Shown here piece by piece: positions 1 to 6,915 of a DNA stretch of 7,556 nt (position 1 is the first letter of the stretch; every line of letters starts with the position of its first letter). The stretch lies in the NCBI GenBank assembly GCA_943332745.1, contig CALQQQ010000052.1, positions 1-7,556 of the forward strand. The letters are read 5' to 3'. Below the pieces are notes generated by a model. The model saw only the letters and a list, made by a program, of their open reading frames with translations. It ran no database searches and was not told where the DNA came from. The position numbers were made by a program, and so were the translations under genes. The DNA is from Opitutus sp. GAS368. Its GTDB lineage: Bacteria > Verrucomicrobiota > Verrucomicrobiae > Opitutales > UBA953.

Positions 1-179
1 CCGATGGCGGGGTTGCAGCTCATCTGGGCGATGGTGTCCACGTTGCCGGTCAGGAGCAGGACCTCCACCCCCATGCGGGCGGCCGCCAGAGCCGCTTCCA
101 CGCCGGCATGGCCGGCCCCGCAGACGATGACGTCATAGGGGCGGTCAGGCCCGAGGCGGAGTTGTTTGTGAGGTCGCAT
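1..179 (-). CDS. mnmG: tRNA uridine-5-carboxymethylaminomethyl modification enzyme MnmG (GidA), N-terminal fragment
   Basis: Only the first 59 complete codons are present; the gene runs off the left edge. MnmG is the FAD-dependent partner of MnmE; together they add the (carboxymethyl)aminomethyl group to wobble uridine 34 of certain tRNAs in the cytoplasm. The fragment shows the FAD-binding Rossmann start: a beta strand ([12 protein letters not shown], about residues 15-26) with the GxGxxG glycine pattern, the following helix ([11 protein letters not shown]), then [20 protein letters not shown], which is highly characteristic of MnmG. The ATG at 177-179 is chosen because it lies about 14 residues before the Rossmann strand and has a GAGGGAG ribosome site 5 bases upstream. 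It follows the mnmE stop by 23 bases on the same strand, so the two are probably one transcript. Family identity is secure; the rest of the protein cannot be seen. Confidence 0.95.
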   Translation of the reverse strand, partial: MRPHKQLRLGPDRPYDVIVCGAGHAGVEAALAAARMGVEVLLLTGNVDTIAQMSCNPAI

Positions 180-202
180 AGGCGCTCCCTCACCGGAGGG
201 AA
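180..202 (-). promoter_or_regulatory. mnmE-mnmG spacer with ribosome binding site and small hairpin
   Basis: Read on the minus strand, the spacer holds CCCTC-CGGT-GAGGG (187-200), a perfect 5-bp stem with a 4-base loop. Its right arm contains most of the Shine-Dalgarno GAGGGAG of mnmG. If the stem forms, the ribosome site of mnmG would be partly hidden, which could tie its translation to ribosomes finishing mnmE. The hairpin and the ribosome site are seen directly; the regulatory meaning is inference. Confidence 0.5.
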
Positions 203-1561
203 TCACTTACCTATGCAGAAGGAAGCAAAGAGCTTGTCCAGCATACGCTCATTATCGATGCGACCCACGATTTCCCCCAGGGCGTCCAGGGCCACCCGGC
301 CTTGGGCGGCCGCGAGCTCGGTCTGGATGGGGGCCTTGAGATGGCCGGCAGCCTCGGAAAGGGCGGTCGCCGCCCGGGCGAGGGCCTCGGCATGGCGGAC
401 GCTGACCACGAGGTCTTCGGCCCCCGGGGCGATCTCCTTGGCAACGAGGAATTCCCCGAGCTTGGCGCGGAGCACTTCGGCGTCACGTCCGTCTAAGAGG
501 CAGGCAGAAAGCTTCGCAATCTGAGGCAGGAAATCTTTCTGCGCACGGTGCGCGGGCAGGTCCGACTTGTTGGCGACGATGAGCGTGCGCGCGGGGTCGA
601 GCAGCGCGACGAGATCCGCGGGCAGGGTAGGGGGCTCCGCCGAAGCATCGACGACAAGAAGAAGAAGATGTGCGCCGCGCGCCTGTTCGAGCGAGCGCGC
701 CATGCCGAGGTTTTCGAGTGACGAACCACCATCGCGCAAACCAGCGGTGTCGATCGCGGTGACGGCGAGCGGCAGTCCCGCAACGGGGGCTTCGAGGTAA
801 TCGCGCGTGGTGCCGGCTTCGGGGCTCACAATGGCGCGGTCGGCGCCGGCGAGTGCGTTGAGCAAGCTCGACTTCCCGGCGTTGGGTGCGCCGACGACGG
901 CAACGCGCAGGCCGGCGCGTAGGGCTCCGTCATGCTTCGCCGTGCGGGCGTATCCAGAAAGTTCTGACGCAATTTCAATCAAGCGGGCCGCAGGGCCGTG
1001 CGGGTCCTCCGGGGGAAGATCTTCCTCCGGGAAATCGATGTGGGCCTCGAGTTCGGCGAGAATCTGCAGCGTGCGATCGGTCCAGCGGGCCACGTGCCGA
1101 CCGAGTTCGCCAGCGAGCATGCGGCGGGCGGAGGCCAGCGCGCGCTCGGAGCTGGCGTGGATCAGATCCGCGACGGCCTCGGCCTGGGTGAGGTCGATGC
1201 GGCCGGCGAGGTAGGAGCGGCGCGTGAACTCGCCGGGTTCGGCGATGCGGCCGCCGCGCGCGAGGCAATCTTCGGTGATCCGGCGCACGAGCAGCGGATT
1301 GCCGTGGCAGGTGAGCTCGAGTGAGTCATTACCCGTGAAAGAGCGGCCAGCATGCCAGAGCACGGCGACGACCTGGTCGATGGGCTCGCCGTCCTGATTG
1401 CGCCAGATACCGAGCGTCGAGGTCTTCTCAGCGAGTGGGGTCTTACGAGCGAGGGCGGCGTGCGCGATGGCGGCGGCGAGGGGGCCATCGACGCGCACGA
1501 TCGCCAAGGCCGAGCGGCCGGCGGGTGTCGCGGCGGCGACGATGGTCTCGGAGGCGGACAT
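203..1561 (-). CDS. mnmE: tRNA modification GTPase MnmE (TrmE)
   Basis: This 452-residue protein matches the usual MnmE length of about 450-460. MnmE is a G-protein that uses a one-carbon folate unit and, with MnmG, modifies uridine 34 of tRNA. Domains in order: an N-terminal folate-binding domain (about 1-120; starts [20 protein letters not shown]), a helical domain, an inserted G domain (about 215-375) and a C-terminal helix. G motifs are intact: P-loop GAPNAGKSS (224-232), TT at 251-252, DTAG (271-274) and NKSD (331-334). The C-terminus ends FCIGK, carrying the conserved cysteine (C449). The N-terminal segment reads GRSALAI where many MnmE proteins have GRGGVGI, a mild divergence. The frame stays open upstream to 1678, with another ATG at 1619-1621, but the start at 1559-1561 is preferred because family homology begins there. 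No clear ribosome site precedes either ATG. mnmG follows after 23 bases. Confidence 0.95.
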   Translation of the reverse strand: MSASETIVAAATPAGRSALAIVRVDGPLAAAIAHAALARKTPLAEKTSTLGIWRNQDGEPIDQVVAVLWHAGRSFTGNDSLELTCHGNPLLVRRITEDCLARGGRIAEPGEFTRRSYLAGRIDLTQAEAVADLIHASSERALASARRMLAGELGRHVARWTDRTLQILAELEAHIDFPEEDLPPEDPHGPAARLIEIASELSGYARTAKHDGALRAGLRVAVVGAPNAGKSSLLNALAGADRAIVSPEAGTTRDYLEAPVAGLPLAVTAIDTAGLRDGGSSLENLGMARSLEQARGAHLLLLVVDASAEPPTLPADLVALLDPARTLIVANKSDLPAHRAQKDFLPQIAKLSACLLDGRDAEVLRAKLGEFLVAKEIAPGAEDLVVSVRHAEALARAATALSEAAGHLKAPIQTELAAAQGRVALDALGEIVGRIDNERMLDKLFASFCIGK

Positions 1562-1682
1562 AGGATGGCGTGAGCTGTGGTCATCCCAAGGGGCGAGGGG
1601 AGGGGAGGCAAGCGGTGTCATACGTCCGCAAAAAGGCTGGAAGGGAAGGGCAGGCCTGACACAGTCCGCCCGAGACACACCC
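1562..1682. promoter_or_regulatory. Divergent intergenic region between mnmE and lysA
   Basis: This 121-base gap must hold the promoters for both the leftward mnmE-mnmG unit and the rightward lysA unit. It contains purine-rich runs on the plus strand (around 1588-1612 and 1640-1653). I found no pair of good -35/-10 boxes with normal spacing on either strand, and no clear Shine-Dalgarno next to either start codon. The region is promoter-bearing by position only. Confidence 0.35.
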
Positions 1683-2939
1683 GTGGAAAATCACCGCTTC
1701 CTTCTTCCTGATTCGGCCCGCCAGATCGCGGCGGCCCATGGCACCCCGTGCTATGTATACGATCAGGCCACCCTCGAGGCCCAGGCCGACGCCATGTTGG
1801 CCTTCCCGAATGCCTTCGGCCTGACGGTTCGATTCGCGATGAAGGCCTGCCCGAATGCCTCCGTGCTGAAGGTCTTCGCCAACAAAGGTCTGCATTTCGA
1901 CGCCAGCTCGGGCTGGGAAGTCCGTCGTGCCATGTTTGCCGGTGTCCCGGCGGACCGCATCTCACTCTCATCCCAGGAGCTCCCGGAAGATTTTCCCATC
2001 CTCCTTAATAAGGGGGTGCACGTGAACGCCTGCTCGCTCCTTCAGCTCGAACGGATCGGCAAGGCCCTCCCCGGCCATGAGGTCGGCCTACGTTTTAATC
2101 CCGGCCGCGGATCGGGCGGCACGGGCAAGACCAACGTCGGCGGGCCTGACTCGTCCTTTGGCATCTGGCATGAGTGGGCCGACCAGGCTCAGGCCATCGT
2201 GAAGCAATACGGACTAAAGGTTGTCCGCATCCATACGCATATCGGCTCAGGCAGCGACCCGGTCGTCTGGCAGGAAGTCTCCGCGGCCAGCCTCGCGCTC
2301 GTCAGCCGTTTCCCGACCGTGCAGACCCTCAACCTCGGCGGCGGCTACAAGGTCGCGCGCGTCGCGACAGAGAAGGGCACCGACCCGCAGGTCGTCGGCG
2401 CACCGGTCAAGGTCGCCTTCGAGAAGTTCGCCGCGGCCGACGGTCGCAAGCTGCGCCTCGAGATCGAGCCGGGAACATTCCTCGTCGCCAACGCCGGCGC
2501 CGTCCTTTCCCGCGTCCAAGATATCGTCTCCACCGGTGTCCGCGAATTTCTTAAGCTCGATTCGGGTATGACCGAAATCCTGCGACCTTCGCTCTACGGC
2601 TCACAGCATCCGGTCCATCTCTACCCAGCGAAGGCCACCACCGCCTCGCGCGATTACGTCATCGTCGGACACTGTTGCGAATCGGGCGACCTGATCAGCT
2701 GCGCGCCCGGCGAACCGGAAACTCTCGCCACTCGCACGCTACCCGAAGCCCTCGCCGGCGACCTTTGCGTTATCGGTGGAGCGGGCGCGTATTGCGCCGG
2801 GATGAGCACGAAGAATTACAACTCCTTCCCTGAGGCGCCGGAAGTCCTTCTGCGTCGCGACGGCAAGTTCACGCTAATCCGCCGCCGCCAGTCGCTCGAG
2901 CAGATCTTGCAGAACGAGCAGCCGGCCGAAGGTCTCTGA
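1683..2939 (+). CDS. lysA: Diaminopimelate decarboxylase (PLP-dependent, fold type III)
   Basis: This 418-residue cytosolic enzyme is predicted to decarboxylate meso-diaminopimelate to lysine, the last step of the DAP pathway. Visible features of the alanine-racemase-like barrel plus C-terminal beta domain family are: PLP lysine K54 in [17 protein letters not shown] with H186; the phosphate-binding GGG at 219-221; [11 protein letters not shown] (262-272); [10 protein letters not shown] (301-310); CCESGDL (331-337), the cysteine-glutamate active-site motif of decarboxylases acting on dibasic substrates; and GAGAY (366-370). The start is the GTG at 1683: homology begins at once with [13 protein letters not shown], while the longer open frame upstream is antisense to mnmE. 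There is no obvious Shine-Dalgarno. The PLP lysine motif reads FAMKACPN rather than the common YAxKAN, so this is a less usual LysA subgroup; carboxynorspermidine or another diamino acid decarboxylase is a less likely alternative. The next gene starts 2 bases after the stop. Confidence 0.85.
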   Translation: MENHRFLLPDSARQIAAAHGTPCYVYDQATLEAQADAMLAFPNAFGLTVRFAMKACPNASVLKVFANKGLHFDASSGWEVRRAMFAGVPADRISLSSQELPEDFPILLNKGVHVNACSLLQLERIGKALPGHEVGLRFNPGRGSGGTGKTNVGGPDSSFGIWHEWADQAQAIVKQYGLKVVRIHTHIGSGSDPVVWQEVSAASLALVSRFPTVQTLNLGGGYKVARVATEKGTDPQVVGAPVKVAFEKFAAADGRKLRLEIEPGTFLVANAGAVLSRVQDIVSTGVREFLKLDSGMTEILRPSLYGSQHPVHLYPAKATTASRDYVIVGHCCESGDLISCAPGEPETLATRTLPEALAGDLCVIGGAGAYCAGMSTKNYNSFPEAPEVLLRRDGKFTLIRRRQSLEQILQNEQPAEGL

Positions 2940-2941
2940 TC

Positions 2942-4399
2942 GTGCCGATTCTTTCGCCAGCCTTGGGCGTCACGGTGCCCGACTCGCCGCATGCGACCGT
3001 CGTCTGCTTACCGACGCTCGCCGACATCGAGAGCTACGAGCGCAAGGAAGATCGCGTCTGGAAACTCCTGCGCGCCGGCTACCCGCGCTTCGTACGGAAT
3101 GAACTCGTCACGCGCGCCGCGCAGGAAGCCGCGCTCCGCCTCGGTCGCACGGGGGAACTTTTCCCGCTCGTCTCCGAGGCGAGCGCCCGCCGCTTGGCTG
3201 AACATGCCGGTGCGCCGCTCACTTCCGTCGACCCCGTCGGCGATTGGTGCTTGGTCACGACGCCCGCCGGCGCCGCCGCGCTGCGTCTCGCCAAGATGGT
3301 GCAGCACACGGGGACGCTCATTTCTTCGCGCCAAGCCGAAGCCTGGCTGGCCGGTGTCGCGCCGCCAGAGGGCGCCGCCTCGCTCGCCTCTATCCGCACG
3401 GCGTTGTCGCCGCTCCTTTCCGGCGTGGCCGTCGATGATATCCTCGTCGCCACGTCCGGCATGAACGCTGTTGATGCCGGCATCGCCGCCGTCGACACCG
3501 TCCAGCGTCCGCGCGGACGGTCCGCCTGGATTCAGCTCGGCTGGCTTTACGTCGACTCGACCCGCCTCTTCGAGAAGGCGCGTGACGCCAAGCATCACTT
3601 TATCTCGGACGTACGTGACCTCGCTGCCATTGAACGGCTACTCGCCGCCGGCGACATCGCTGGTGTTTTCACCGAGGTGCCGAACAATCCCCAGCTCGAG
3701 ACTGCGGACATTCCCGCGTTACGCGCGCTCTGTGATAAGTACGAAGCGAAGCTTCTCCTCGATCCGAGTAGCGTCGGACTCGCCTCCGTCGACGTGTTGC
3801 CTTTCGCCGACATTGTGGTTTCCAGCCTCACGAAATACGCTGGCTCCGAGGGCGACGTCATGGCGGGCGTGATCGCCGTCCATCCCGCACGCGCGGACGG
3901 CACCGAGATACTGGCCGGAGTGCGTCGTCGGGTGTCGCCCCTGCATGCGCTCGATCTTGCCGTCCTCGCGACGCAGGTGGGCCGCATGACTGAAGTCACC
4001 CATCGTCTTTCCGCCACCGCAGCGGAGATGGCCCGCCGCTTTGCTTCGCATCCGGCCGTCGCGCGCGTGCGGACGGCCGATCAAGGCCCGACGGCCGCGG
4101 CTTACCGCCAACTACTGCGTCCCGGTGCCGGTGCCGGCGCGCTCATCACCCTGGAGCTCCGCGCTGACATGCGTCACGTCTACGACCGCTTGGCCGTCGC
4201 CAAGGGCCCGAGCTTCGGGTTACGCTATACTTTGGCGGCTCCATTTCTTTGGCTCGCGCATTTTGAGGAAGTCACGAACGAGCAGGGCAGGGCGCAGATC
4301 CGCGCGGCGGGACTCGACCCGGACTTACTCCGCATCTCCGTCGGGCTCGAGCCGGTGGAAGAAATTTGGGCCGCTTTCGAGGTCGCTCTCGCCAAATAA
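2942..4399 (+). CDS. Cystathionine gamma-synthase-like PLP enzyme (Cys/Met metabolism family, resembles the long fungal type)
   Basis: This 485-residue protein belongs to the Cys/Met metabolism PLP-dependent enzymes (fold type I), whose members join an activated homoserine with cysteine or sulfide, or cleave cystathionine. Key residues: PLP-phosphate motif TSGMNA (171-176); VPNNP (246-250); the aspartate for the PLP ring nitrogen, D274; the Schiff-base lysine K298 in VVSSLTKYAGSEGDVMAG; and RISVGLEPVEE near the C-terminus. At 485 residues it exceeds the usual bacterial 380-400. The extra N-terminal part has CLPTLADIESYE (22-33) and AGYPRF (45-50), which recall the fungal cystathionine gamma-synthase type (CLPTW..., GYPRFF). 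The start is the GTG at 2942, just 2 bases past the lysA stop, so translation is probably coupled. Substrate is not decided by sequence: O-succinyl-, O-acetyl- or O-phosphohomoserine are all possible, so no gene symbol is given. Coupling to lysA suggests aspartate-family amino acid synthesis. Confidence 0.8.
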   Translation: MPILSPALGVTVPDSPHATVVCLPTLADIESYERKEDRVWKLLRAGYPRFVRNELVTRAAQEAALRLGRTGELFPLVSEASARRLAEHAGAPLTSVDPVGDWCLVTTPAGAAALRLAKMVQHTGTLISSRQAEAWLAGVAPPEGAASLASIRTALSPLLSGVAVDDILVATSGMNAVDAGIAAVDTVQRPRGRSAWIQLGWLYVDSTRLFEKARDAKHHFISDVRDLAAIERLLAAGDIAGVFTEVPNNPQLETADIPALRALCDKYEAKLLLDPSSVGLASVDVLPFADIVVSSLTKYAGSEGDVMAGVIAVHPARADGTEILAGVRRRVSPLHALDLAVLATQVGRMTEVTHRLSATAAEMARRFASHPAVARVRTADQGPTAAAYRQLLRPGAGAGALITLELRADMRHVYDRLAVAKGPSFGLRYTLAAPFLWLAHFEEVTNEQGRAQIRAAGLDPDLLRISVGLEPVEEIWAAFEVALAK

Positions 4400-4420
4400 A
4401 AAACCCGCCTTGCGGCGGGT
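4394..4420 (-). terminator. Rho-independent terminator at a convergent gene junction
   Basis: A perfect 7-bp stem (ACCCGCC at 4403-4409, GGCGGGT at 4414-4420) has a TTGC loop. On the minus strand it is followed by TTTTTATTT (4402 to 4394), a textbook intrinsic terminator for the small gene at 4430-4888. The T-tract overlaps the stop codon of the plus-strand gene ending at 4399. On the plus strand the hairpin is followed by CGGTCATCTT, a poor U-tract, so it would terminate rightward transcripts weakly. Confidence 0.85.
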
Positions 4421-4429
4421 CGGTCATCT

Positions 4430-4888
4430 TCAGTTAGAAGACTTAGTAGCGGGTTCGTCGTCGTCGTCGGCATCTTCATCCGCCTTCGCGGCCACCTTCT
4501 TGACGTTGCCTTTCTTCGCCGTGCGGGCCTTGAGCATACGATCGCGGAAGGCTGCCCGCTCCTTCTCCAAGAGCGCCGGGGCGCCTTCGTCGACCTTGGC
4601 GAGGGCGACGTCGAACACCTTACGGTAAGCCGCTTCGGAATCATTGGAGCGTTTGCGCGCCATCTTGTATTCCGCATAAGCTTTGGTGGTCAGAGCGCGG
4701 TCGGCTTTGGCCTGCTGTTCGGCCGAGGCGACTTCCGGCAGGTCGTTCGCCGCCTTCCGGGCGGTGACGAGCCGGGCGTGTTCCGGGTCGGTCGAGTGGC
4801 CTTCCTCCTTAGCAGGGGCGGCGGCGAGCTGGGTGTGGGCGCCGACGGCAAGGAGCGCGACGGCGAGGGCGGATTTGATGGTTATCAT
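4430..4888 (-). CDS. Small exported, highly charged protein of unknown function
   Basis: I do not recognise this 152-residue protein. Residues 1 to about 24 form a signal peptide: MITIK, a hydrophobic run (SALAVALLAVG), then LAAAPA with likely cleavage around 24-26. The mature part is rich in Ala, Lys, Glu, Asp and Arg and probably mostly helical. It ends in a basic patch (KKGNVKKVAAK, about 125-135) followed by an acidic tail with DDDDE at 141-145, encoded by five tandem TCG units on the plus strand (4455-4469). No cysteine or catalytic motif is visible. The start is the ATG at 4886-4888, giving a standard signal peptide; the frame extends to 4936, but the added residues would spoil the signal sequence. 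There is no clear Shine-Dalgarno. The gene ends in its own terminator and diverges from the hydrolase-like gene at 4966. The signal peptide suggests periplasm or envelope; function is open. Confidence 0.75.
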   Translation of the reverse strand: MITIKSALAVALLAVGAHTQLAAAPAKEEGHSTDPEHARLVTARKAANDLPEVASAEQQAKADRALTTKAYAEYKMARKRSNDSEAAYRKVFDVALAKVDEGAPALLEKERAAFRDRMLKARTAKKGNVKKVAAKADEDADDDDEPATKSSN

Positions 4889-4908
4889 GGTGTTGGGTGG
4901 GAACGGGC

Positions 4909-4937
4909 TTGAAGGAAGGTCGCCACCGCTGGACAAT
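4909..4937 (+). promoter_or_regulatory. Candidate sigma70-type promoter for the gene at 4966
   Basis: TTGAAG (4909-4914) and GACAAT (4932-4937) each match the -35 and -10 consensus at 4 of 6 positions and are exactly 17 bases apart. Transcription would start near 4944, giving a leader of about 22 bases that includes GAGG (4954-4957) before the ATG at 4966. The boxes are weak matches and the call rests on spacing and position. Confidence 0.35.
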
Positions 4938-4965
4938 TCAAGTCCCCCGCCCTGAGGTTCACCCC

Positions 4966-6120
4966 ATGAGTTTAACCCTCCGTCTCCTTCTAGGAGTACT
5001 TCTGCTTTCCCCGTTCGCTTTGCTGGCGCAGGGCAAGAAGCGTCCGGACCAGCCGCTTGAGATGACCCGCCTGCCCGCGGTGCCGACGATGCCCGACGCC
5101 TTCCCGCAAGTTGTGGGCACCCAGGCGTTCGGACCGGCCTACAAATTCACCAAGGACGACGCCGTCCTCGAGGCCGCCAAGGGCATCAGTGCGATGGGCT
5201 CGCGCATCCTCAAGATCAACGCGGTCGCCGGCCAGCAGCTGACCCCTTACATCGCGATGCCCTTCACGCACTACGTGCTGTGGTATCGTTCCACGAACGA
5301 GTGGACGAAAGGTTTCACGCCCGAGCTCAAGCGTCGCGAATACAACGCCGTCTACCAGTTCACCAAGGACCTGCTCACGCGCTATGATACGGCCGGCAAG
5401 ACCTTCTTCCTCGGCCACTGGGAAGGGGACTGGTATCTGCTACCCGATAAGGACGTGAAGAAAGACGCCTCCCCCGAGCTGCTGGCCGCGATGATCGAGT
5501 GGTATAACATCCGACAGAAGGCGGTTGATGATGCCCGCTCGGAAGTGTCCTACGCGAAGTGCCGCGTGTATACCTACGCCGAGGTCAACCGCGTGCGCGA
5601 TGCGATGAAGGATGGGCGCAAACGCTTGGTGAACGCGGTGCTCCCCAAGGTGAACGTCGATTTCGTCTCCTACTCTGCCTACGACTGCCAGCTGTTGCCC
5701 GCGGAAGAGGTTCGGGCGACGCTAGATTACGTTAACGCGCAGCTGCCGGCCAAGCCTGGGCTGCCGGCAAAACGCGTCTTCATTGGGGAGTGCGGGCTTT
5801 CGTGGAAGAGCTGCGACGCCGATGGCGCGAAGCACGAGCAGCGTAACCGCGAGATCCTCGCCAAGTTCCTGACCTGGAAGCCGACCATGGTCCTGTTCTG
5901 GCAGTTTTATAACAACGAGGTCGTCGACGGCCAGCAGGTCGGCTTCTGGCTGGTAGATGATAAAAATAAGAAGACGCCGCTGCATGCGACGCTCACGGAA
6001 CTTTTTACCGCCCAGGAGGAGGCCGCCCGGGAGATGCGCGGCCGTACGCGTCGCCTGCCAGGCTACGATGAGATGTCGGCCTTCAGCGAGAATTGGCTGC
6101 GCGTTCGTCCGGCCCGCTGA
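4966..6120 (+). CDS. Secreted protein with glycoside hydrolase clan A-like motifs
   Basis: This 384-residue protein has a signal peptide (MSLTLRLLLGVLLLSPFALLAQG, likely cut after A21), so it is exported. The mature part reads like a (beta/alpha)8 barrel of the GH-A clan. GHWEGDW (150-156) ends a hydrophobic strand and offers E153 as a possible acid/base; VDFVSYSAYD (231-240) fits strand 6; VFIGECGLSW (271-280) offers E275 as a possible nucleophile at strand 7; and MVLFWQFYNNE (308-318) fits strand 8 with its tryptophan. Against a classical GH-A enzyme, the first glutamate is not preceded by asparagine. Substrate cannot be named. The ATG at 4966 is chosen over the open frame from 4897 because it begins the signal peptide and has GAGG 8 bases upstream. 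It diverges from the small exported-protein gene; the aquaporin starts 46 bases downstream. The gene is certain; the fold is a moderate guess. Confidence 0.6.
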   Translation: MSLTLRLLLGVLLLSPFALLAQGKKRPDQPLEMTRLPAVPTMPDAFPQVVGTQAFGPAYKFTKDDAVLEAAKGISAMGSRILKINAVAGQQLTPYIAMPFTHYVLWYRSTNEWTKGFTPELKRREYNAVYQFTKDLLTRYDTAGKTFFLGHWEGDWYLLPDKDVKKDASPELLAAMIEWYNIRQKAVDDARSEVSYAKCRVYTYAEVNRVRDAMKDGRKRLVNAVLPKVNVDFVSYSAYDCQLLPAEEVRATLDYVNAQLPAKPGLPAKRVFIGECGLSWKSCDADGAKHEQRNREILAKFLTWKPTMVLFWQFYNNEVVDGQQVGFWLVDDKNKKTPLHATLTELFTAQEEAAREMRGRTRRLPGYDEMSAFSENWLRVRPAR

Positions 6121-6166
6121 GCGAGTCCACACTTGAGCCCGCCCGCCGCCTGACAACATTCCCCCT

Positions 6167-6865
6167 ATGCGCAATAAGCTGCTCATCGAGGCCGTCGGGA
6201 CTTTCTTCCTCTGTCTCGCCGCCATGGTCGCGACCAATCCGCTGCCTGTCGCCGCCTTGCTTTGCGCTTTAATCTATATGGGCGCACCGGTCTCGCTCGC
6301 CCATTATAACCCTGCCGTCTCGCTGGCCTTCCGGCTGCGTGGTCGCGCGAGCTCCCGCGCTCTCTGGTCGTATGTCGCCGTCCAACTGACGGCGGCCATT
6401 CTCGCCGCCATGGTCGCGGGCTTTCTCTTGGGCCATGATACGGAACACGCCAAGGGAGCGGTCGATGCCTTGAGTGAATCCCCCTTCACCGGTTTCGGCG
6501 CCACCGCCGTCGTCGAACTACTCGCCACGTTCGTGTTAGCCTTCGTTATCCTGATGGTCGGGACCTCGCGCCTTACCGCGGGCAACAGCTACTTCGGTCT
6601 GGCGATCGCGGTGGCCGTTCTGGGTCTTTCCGGAACGTTTGGGGATTTCAATCCGGCGATGAATCCGGCCGTGTCACTGGCTACCTCACTGCTCGGCGTC
6701 TTTTCCGCCATCTGCGACGGCCTACTCGGCACCAAGGCCTTCGTCACGGAATCCCTCTTCTTGGCTAAGGTCGCCCCGCGCGTCCTGGCAGAAATCGCGG
6801 TCCAGTTCGTCGGGGCAGCCCTGGCGGCTTGGCTCTTCCGACTACTCTTCCCTGAAGACCGGTAA
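6167..6865 (+). CDS. Aquaporin-family (MIP) channel with atypical second NPA motif
   Basis: This 232-residue inner-membrane protein is a major intrinsic protein, the family of water and small-solute channels. Six hydrophobic segments are visible (about 5-23, 27-44, 65-88, 112-133, 140-157 and 203-227). The two half-repeats show the family glutamates E8 (EAVGTFFL) and E117 (ELLATFVLAFVIL), and the half-helix motifs HYNPAVSLA (N48) and AMNPAVSLA (N166). The 118-residue distance between the motifs is close to that of water-type aquaporins. Oddly, the second motif is NPAV, not NPAR: the arginine of the selectivity filter is absent. A second NPA (162-164) sits just before it. The loop after the second motif is long, more like aquaglyceroporins. 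What it conducts cannot be read from this. The start ATG at 6167 opens directly with the first helix; no Shine-Dalgarno is seen. Family is secure, substrate unknown. Confidence 0.85.
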   Translation: MRNKLLIEAVGTFFLCLAAMVATNPLPVAALLCALIYMGAPVSLAHYNPAVSLAFRLRGRASSRALWSYVAVQLTAAILAAMVAGFLLGHDTEHAKGAVDALSESPFTGFGATAVVELLATFVLAFVILMVGTSRLTAGNSYFGLAIAVAVLGLSGTFGDFNPAMNPAVSLATSLLGVFSAICDGLLGTKAFVTESLFLAKVAPRVLAEIAVQFVGAALAAWLFRLLFPEDR

Positions 6866-6915
6866 AATCCGTCAGGATGGCTTGAATCGGGTCAGGCTCT
6901 TACCAAGGTAATAGC

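Noticed and set aside
998..1324. Plus-strand open frame of 108 residues within mnmE
   Set aside because: It is a shadow of the conserved MnmE coding sequence.
1562..1678. N-terminal extension of mnmE to an ATG at 1678 or 1621
   Set aside because: The added residues are outside the family's normal start, overlap the divergent promoter region and have no ribosome site.
1398..1682. Upstream extension of the lysA reading frame (95 extra residues)
   Set aside because: It lies antisense to the conserved N-terminus of mnmE and has no resemblance to the LysA family; homology begins at the GTG at 1683.
3008..3598. 196-residue minus-strand open frame inside the CGS-like gene
   Set aside because: It is antisense to conserved PLP-enzyme sequence, and long shadow frames are expected at this GC content.
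4455..4469. TCG tandem repeat considered as a microsatellite or phase-variation tract
   Set aside because: The unit is three bases, so changes keep the frame, and it is explained by the Asp tail; it is mentioned only as a possible length polymorphism.
5722..6237. 171-residue minus-strand open frame across the end of the hydrolase-like gene and the aquaporin start
   Set aside because: It overlaps two better-supported genes, and its sequence is low-information and without motifs.
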